Source: CAYOVG01 sp964407285 (GTDB lineage: Bacteria; Desulfobacterota; Syntrophobacteria; Syntrophobacterales; Syntrophobacteraceae). Taken from it: a stretch of 23,479 nt of DNA. The DNA lies in NCBI GenBank assembly GCA_964407285.1, contig CAYOVG010000061.1:1-23479 (forward strand). The letters run 5' to 3'. This document shows positions 16,713-23,479 of the stretch, piece by piece. The number at the start of each line of letters is the position of its first letter. Positions within the stretch are counted from its first letter, which is position 1. The notes under the pieces were generated by a model, which did not search any database, was not told where the DNA came from, and was given only the letters and a program-made list of their open reading frames with translations. The position numbers and the translations under genes were made by a program.

Positions 16713-18074
16713 CTAGAAGTACTCCAGTTTGACGGCCAACTGCTTTTCGACTTGGAGCATGCTTTGTCTCGTGGAGAGAATGATGACCCTGTCCTGTGGC
16801 CGTATCACCGTGTTGCCCGTCGGGATAAGGCTCTCCTTCTCCCTGCGGATCGCCAGAACGATCACTCCTCCGGGAAGCTCGAGGTCCTTCAGCGGCTTCC
16901 CGACGATTCCCGAGGTCTCCAGGGCTATCACTTCGAGCACCTCGGCCTCTTCGCCTTTCAAGGACACGGTCGAGATCACTTTCCCTCGTCTCACGTGCTG
17001 AAGAATGGTGTCGATGGCGGAGATGCGCGAGCTTACGATGTTCCCGAGCCCGATTGCCGATGCGATGGGCATGTAGGCGAACTTGTTGATGCGCGTAATG
17101 GTTCTTTTTGCTCCAAGCCGTTTCGCAAGAAGCGAGAGCAGCACGTTCGTCTCTTCATTTCCCGTTACCGATACGACCACGTCCATCCCCCGGATGTTTT
17201 CCTCCTCGAGGAGGTTCTGATCGGTGCCGTCTCCATTGATGATAATGGTATGGTCGAGCCGCTCCGAAAGAAAGCAGCACCGGTCCTTGTCCCTTTCCAT
17301 GAGCCGCAGGTGGTAGGTCTTCTCGAGGTTTCGCGCAAGGCGGAGCCCTATGTTGCCTCCACCTATGATGAGAATGTTTTTCTGCGTCTCCGTTCGAGCG
17401 CCGAAGATTCGAAGAACCTTCTTCATCACTTCGGCGGCGCAGACAAAGAAGACCGTGTCTCCCGCCTCGATGGAGTCCTGTCCGAAGGGGATGATCAGGC
17501 GATCATTCCTGAGAATGGCCCCTACGATGAACCTCAAGTCACCGGTTCTCTTTCGCAAATCAAGAAGAGAAATGCCCCTCACGGGGCTGTCGCCGTCGAT
17601 TCGGATGCTGATGAGCTTGATCCTGCCCTCGGCGAACTCGCTCACGTGATCCGCCCCGGGCGTGGTAATCGCCCTTTCGATGGTTTTCACCACCTCCACC
17701 TCAGGGTTGATGATGGAGCTGATGTTCAGGATAAGCCTGGTCATCTCCGGCTTGTACCGGATATAGTCGTCGTCTCTTATGCGAGCCAGCTTCTTGATGC
17801 CCGGCGAGAGCCCGTTGGCGAACAGGCAGGCGACGAGGTTCGTTTCATCGCTGTCGGTTACCGCGAGAAAGGTGTCGGCGTCCCTGACTCCCGCCTGTTC
17901 GAGCACCCTGGGGCTGCTTCCCGAGCCCTGGATTGTCTGAACATCGAGGAGATCGGCAAAGCGCCTCAGAGCGTCAGGCCTTTTGTCTATGACGACGACT
18001 TCCTTTTTCTCCAGGGTGAGTCTCTGGGCGATGTGAAACCCGACTTCACCGGCGCCGACGATGATGATTTTCAA
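16713..18074 (-). CDS. trkA: Trk potassium uptake system, NAD-binding regulatory subunit TrkA
   Basis: TrkA is the cytoplasmic gating ring of the Trk transporter and binds NAD(H) and nucleotides. It consists of two tandem RCK units. The first Rossmann loop, GAGEVG, is at residues 7-12 and the second, GGGNIG, at 238-243. A TrkA-C domain follows each (about 150-220 and 365-450). I chose TTG at 18074, giving 453 residues (E. coli 458), because KIIIVGAGEVG is the family's true N-terminus and AAGGGAGA stands 6 bases upstream. A GTG at 18122 would add 16 hydrophilic residues unlike the family. trkH begins one base after the stop. Confidence 0.96.
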   Translation of the reverse strand: MKIIIVGAGEVGFHIAQRLTLEKKEVVVIDKRPDALRRFADLLDVQTIQGSGSSPRVLEQAGVRDADTFLAVTDSDETNLVACLFANGLSPGIKKLARIRDDDYIRYKPEMTRLILNISSIINPEVEVVKTIERAITTPGADHVSEFAEGRIKLISIRIDGDSPVRGISLLDLRKRTGDLRFIVGAILRNDRLIIPFGQDSIEAGDTVFFVCAAEVMKKVLRIFGARTETQKNILIIGGGNIGLRLARNLEKTYHLRLMERDKDRCCFLSERLDHTIIINGDGTDQNLLEEENIRGMDVVVSVTGNEETNVLLSLLAKRLGAKRTITRINKFAYMPIASAIGLGNIVSSRISAIDTILQHVRRGKVISTVSLKGEEAEVLEVIALETSGIVGKPLKDLELPGGVIVLAIRREKESLIPTGNTVIRPQDRVIILSTRQSMLQVEKQLAVKLEYF

Positions 18075-18080
18075 CCGCTG

Positions 18081-18088
18081 TCTCCCTT
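18081..18088 (-). promoter_or_regulatory. Ribosome binding site that sets the trkA TTG start
   Basis: On the minus strand this reads AAGGGAGA, 6 bases before TTG 18074. It favours the TTG over the upstream GTG at 18122, which lacks a comparable site. Confidence 0.6.
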
Positions 18089-18340
18089 TCCGCCGCTGTG
18101 TTTGTCCTGATCCGGGGACCACGGCATCTGCTTATCACAATCGGTATGGATATTCCAGCCCGTGTCCCCTGAATTCCCATTGGCTTCATAACGCTCCTTC
18201 GTCTTCTGCCGTCTCCGGAAAGCCGGTACGAAAAGCGGCGTTACGGCAAAGGTGACGCCGGGATTTTTTTCCAGGCGCGCCGAGAAAGACGAGCCGGAAT
18301 TTCGAGGCCGTGAAGCACGCGCAGCGGTCATTCGCGATTT

Positions 18341-18369
18341 TTCACGTTCTAAAAGCGCGAACTTATGCT
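18341..18369 (+). promoter_or_regulatory. Candidate sigma-70-like promoter of the hybrid kinase gene
   Basis: TTCACG (18341-18346) and TATGCT (18364-18369) are 17 bases apart, and each matches consensus at 4 of 6. Transcription would begin near 18376 and leave a leader of about 110 bases. The score is modest. Confidence 0.3.
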
Positions 18370-18440
18370 AAAGAACGGCTATCTAACGCAAACTGCGGTT
18401 CCGGGCGAAAGCATCGGCAGGTCGAGGCTCTCCCCGGGAC

Positions 18441-18469
18441 TCGAAATCCCGATATCGAGTTCGAAATCC
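18441..18469 (+). repeat. Short direct repeat with 20-base period in the kinase leader
   Basis: TCGAAATCC occurs at 18441-18449 and again at 18461-18469, exactly 20 bases (about two helical turns) apart, directly before the ribosome site. CTCGA/TCGAG also flanks the first copy as a short dyad. It could be a protein-binding site, or chance. Confidence 0.4.
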
Positions 18470-18476
18470 GGAGGAG
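18470..18476 (+). promoter_or_regulatory. Ribosome binding site setting the TTG start of the hybrid kinase
   Basis: GGAGGAG lies 9 bases before TTG 18486. The first in-frame ATG (18540) has GGAGG directly touching it, too close to work, so the TTG is preferred. Confidence 0.6.
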
Positions 18477-18485
18477 AAGCGAGCA

Positions 18486-23414
<4,929 letters not shown>

Positions 23415-23423
<9 letters not shown>

Positions 23424-23437
23424 CCTTAGTACAGGTC
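23415..23437 (+). other. Hairpin spanning the kinase stop codon
   Basis: GACCTGT (23415-23421) and ACAGGTC (23431-23437) form a 7-base-pair stem with a 9-base loop that contains most of the TAA stop. No T run follows, so it is not a standard terminator. It may protect the 3' end or affect translation of the next gene, or be chance. Confidence 0.35.
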
Positions 23438-23457
23438 CACACAAGAAAGTGAACATA

Positions 23458-23479
23458 ATGATGATTACCATTGGGCCAT
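23458..23479 (+). CDS. Possible start of the next gene (cut by window end)
   Basis: ATGATG at 23458 opens a frame reading MMITIGP and runs to the window end, 34 bases after the kinase stop. A purine-rich AAGAAAGTG lies upstream. Seven codons are too few to name a product; it could also be chance. Confidence 0.25.

Larger units (their letters stand above)
18089..18485. other. Divergent intergenic region between trkA and the hybrid kinase
   Basis: About 400 bases separate the two divergent genes. It should hold the trkA promoter (minus strand), which I could not place with confidence, and the kinase promoter (plus strand, proposed at 18341-18369). A minus-strand frame of 86 codons (18331 to 18071) runs through it and into trkA. 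Its sequence is basic and low in hydrophobic residues, with no recognisable motif, so I do not call it a gene. GTGTCCCCTGAATTCCC at 18162-18178 resembles short repeats seen near REP-type transposases (from memory only). Confidence 0.4.

Noticed and set aside
16710..18110. A 466-codon plus-strand frame opposite trkA
   Set aside because: A complementary shadow of trkA with no recognisable domain.

Overview
The window reads as a Gram-negative, moderately GC-rich bacterial chromosome, most likely a deltaproteobacterium in the broad sense (Desulfobacterota; a Syntrophobacter-like sulfate reducer or syntroph is my best guess). I infer this from gene order, from the use of LpxI rather than LpxH, and from protein character; no database search was possible.

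Positions 1-14593 (all minus strand) hold an outer-membrane assembly locus. In transcription order it runs: a 54-residue membrane protein too short for most gene finders, lysS (lysyl-tRNA synthetase), lolC and lolD (lipoprotein release), a 136-base gap with a candidate promoter and structured leader, bamA, ompH/skp, lpxD, fabZ, lpxA, a fused lpxI-oxidoreductase gene, lpxB, msbA, and the first 37 codons of waaA. The products cover insertion of outer-membrane proteins (BamA, Skp), delivery of lipoproteins (LolCD), the acyl supply and early steps of lipid A synthesis (FabZ, LpxA, LpxD, LpxI, LpxB), flipping of the lipid A core (MsbA) and Kdo addition (WaaA). LpxC and LpxK are not in the window. 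Most junctions are tight or overlapping, so much of the locus is probably co-transcribed. The main exceptions are the lolD-bamA gap and a 116-base gap before lpxA's downstream neighbour, which contains a long palindromic repeat.

Positions 14594-15262 hold a plus-strand tRNA-Arg(TCT) with a good sigma-70-like promoter, encoded CCA and a strong terminator hairpin. Next comes a gene-poor, lower-GC stretch with a possible 180-base terminal-inverted-repeat element. Positions 15263-18074 hold a minus-strand potassium uptake operon, trkA-trkH. A roughly 400-base divergent intergenic region follows. Positions 18486-23423 hold a very large plus-strand hybrid histidine kinase of 1645 residues with a complete internal phosphorelay. 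A possible next gene begins at 23458 and is cut by the window end.

The most unusual items are the single-polypeptide fusion of LpxI with a Gfo/Idh/MocA oxidoreductase, BamA with an extra N-terminal TolB/CsgG-like domain and a changed VRGF motif, the palindromic repeat inside the lipid A operon, and the multi-domain kinase. I saw no CRISPR array, intact insertion sequence, rRNA or phage gene.
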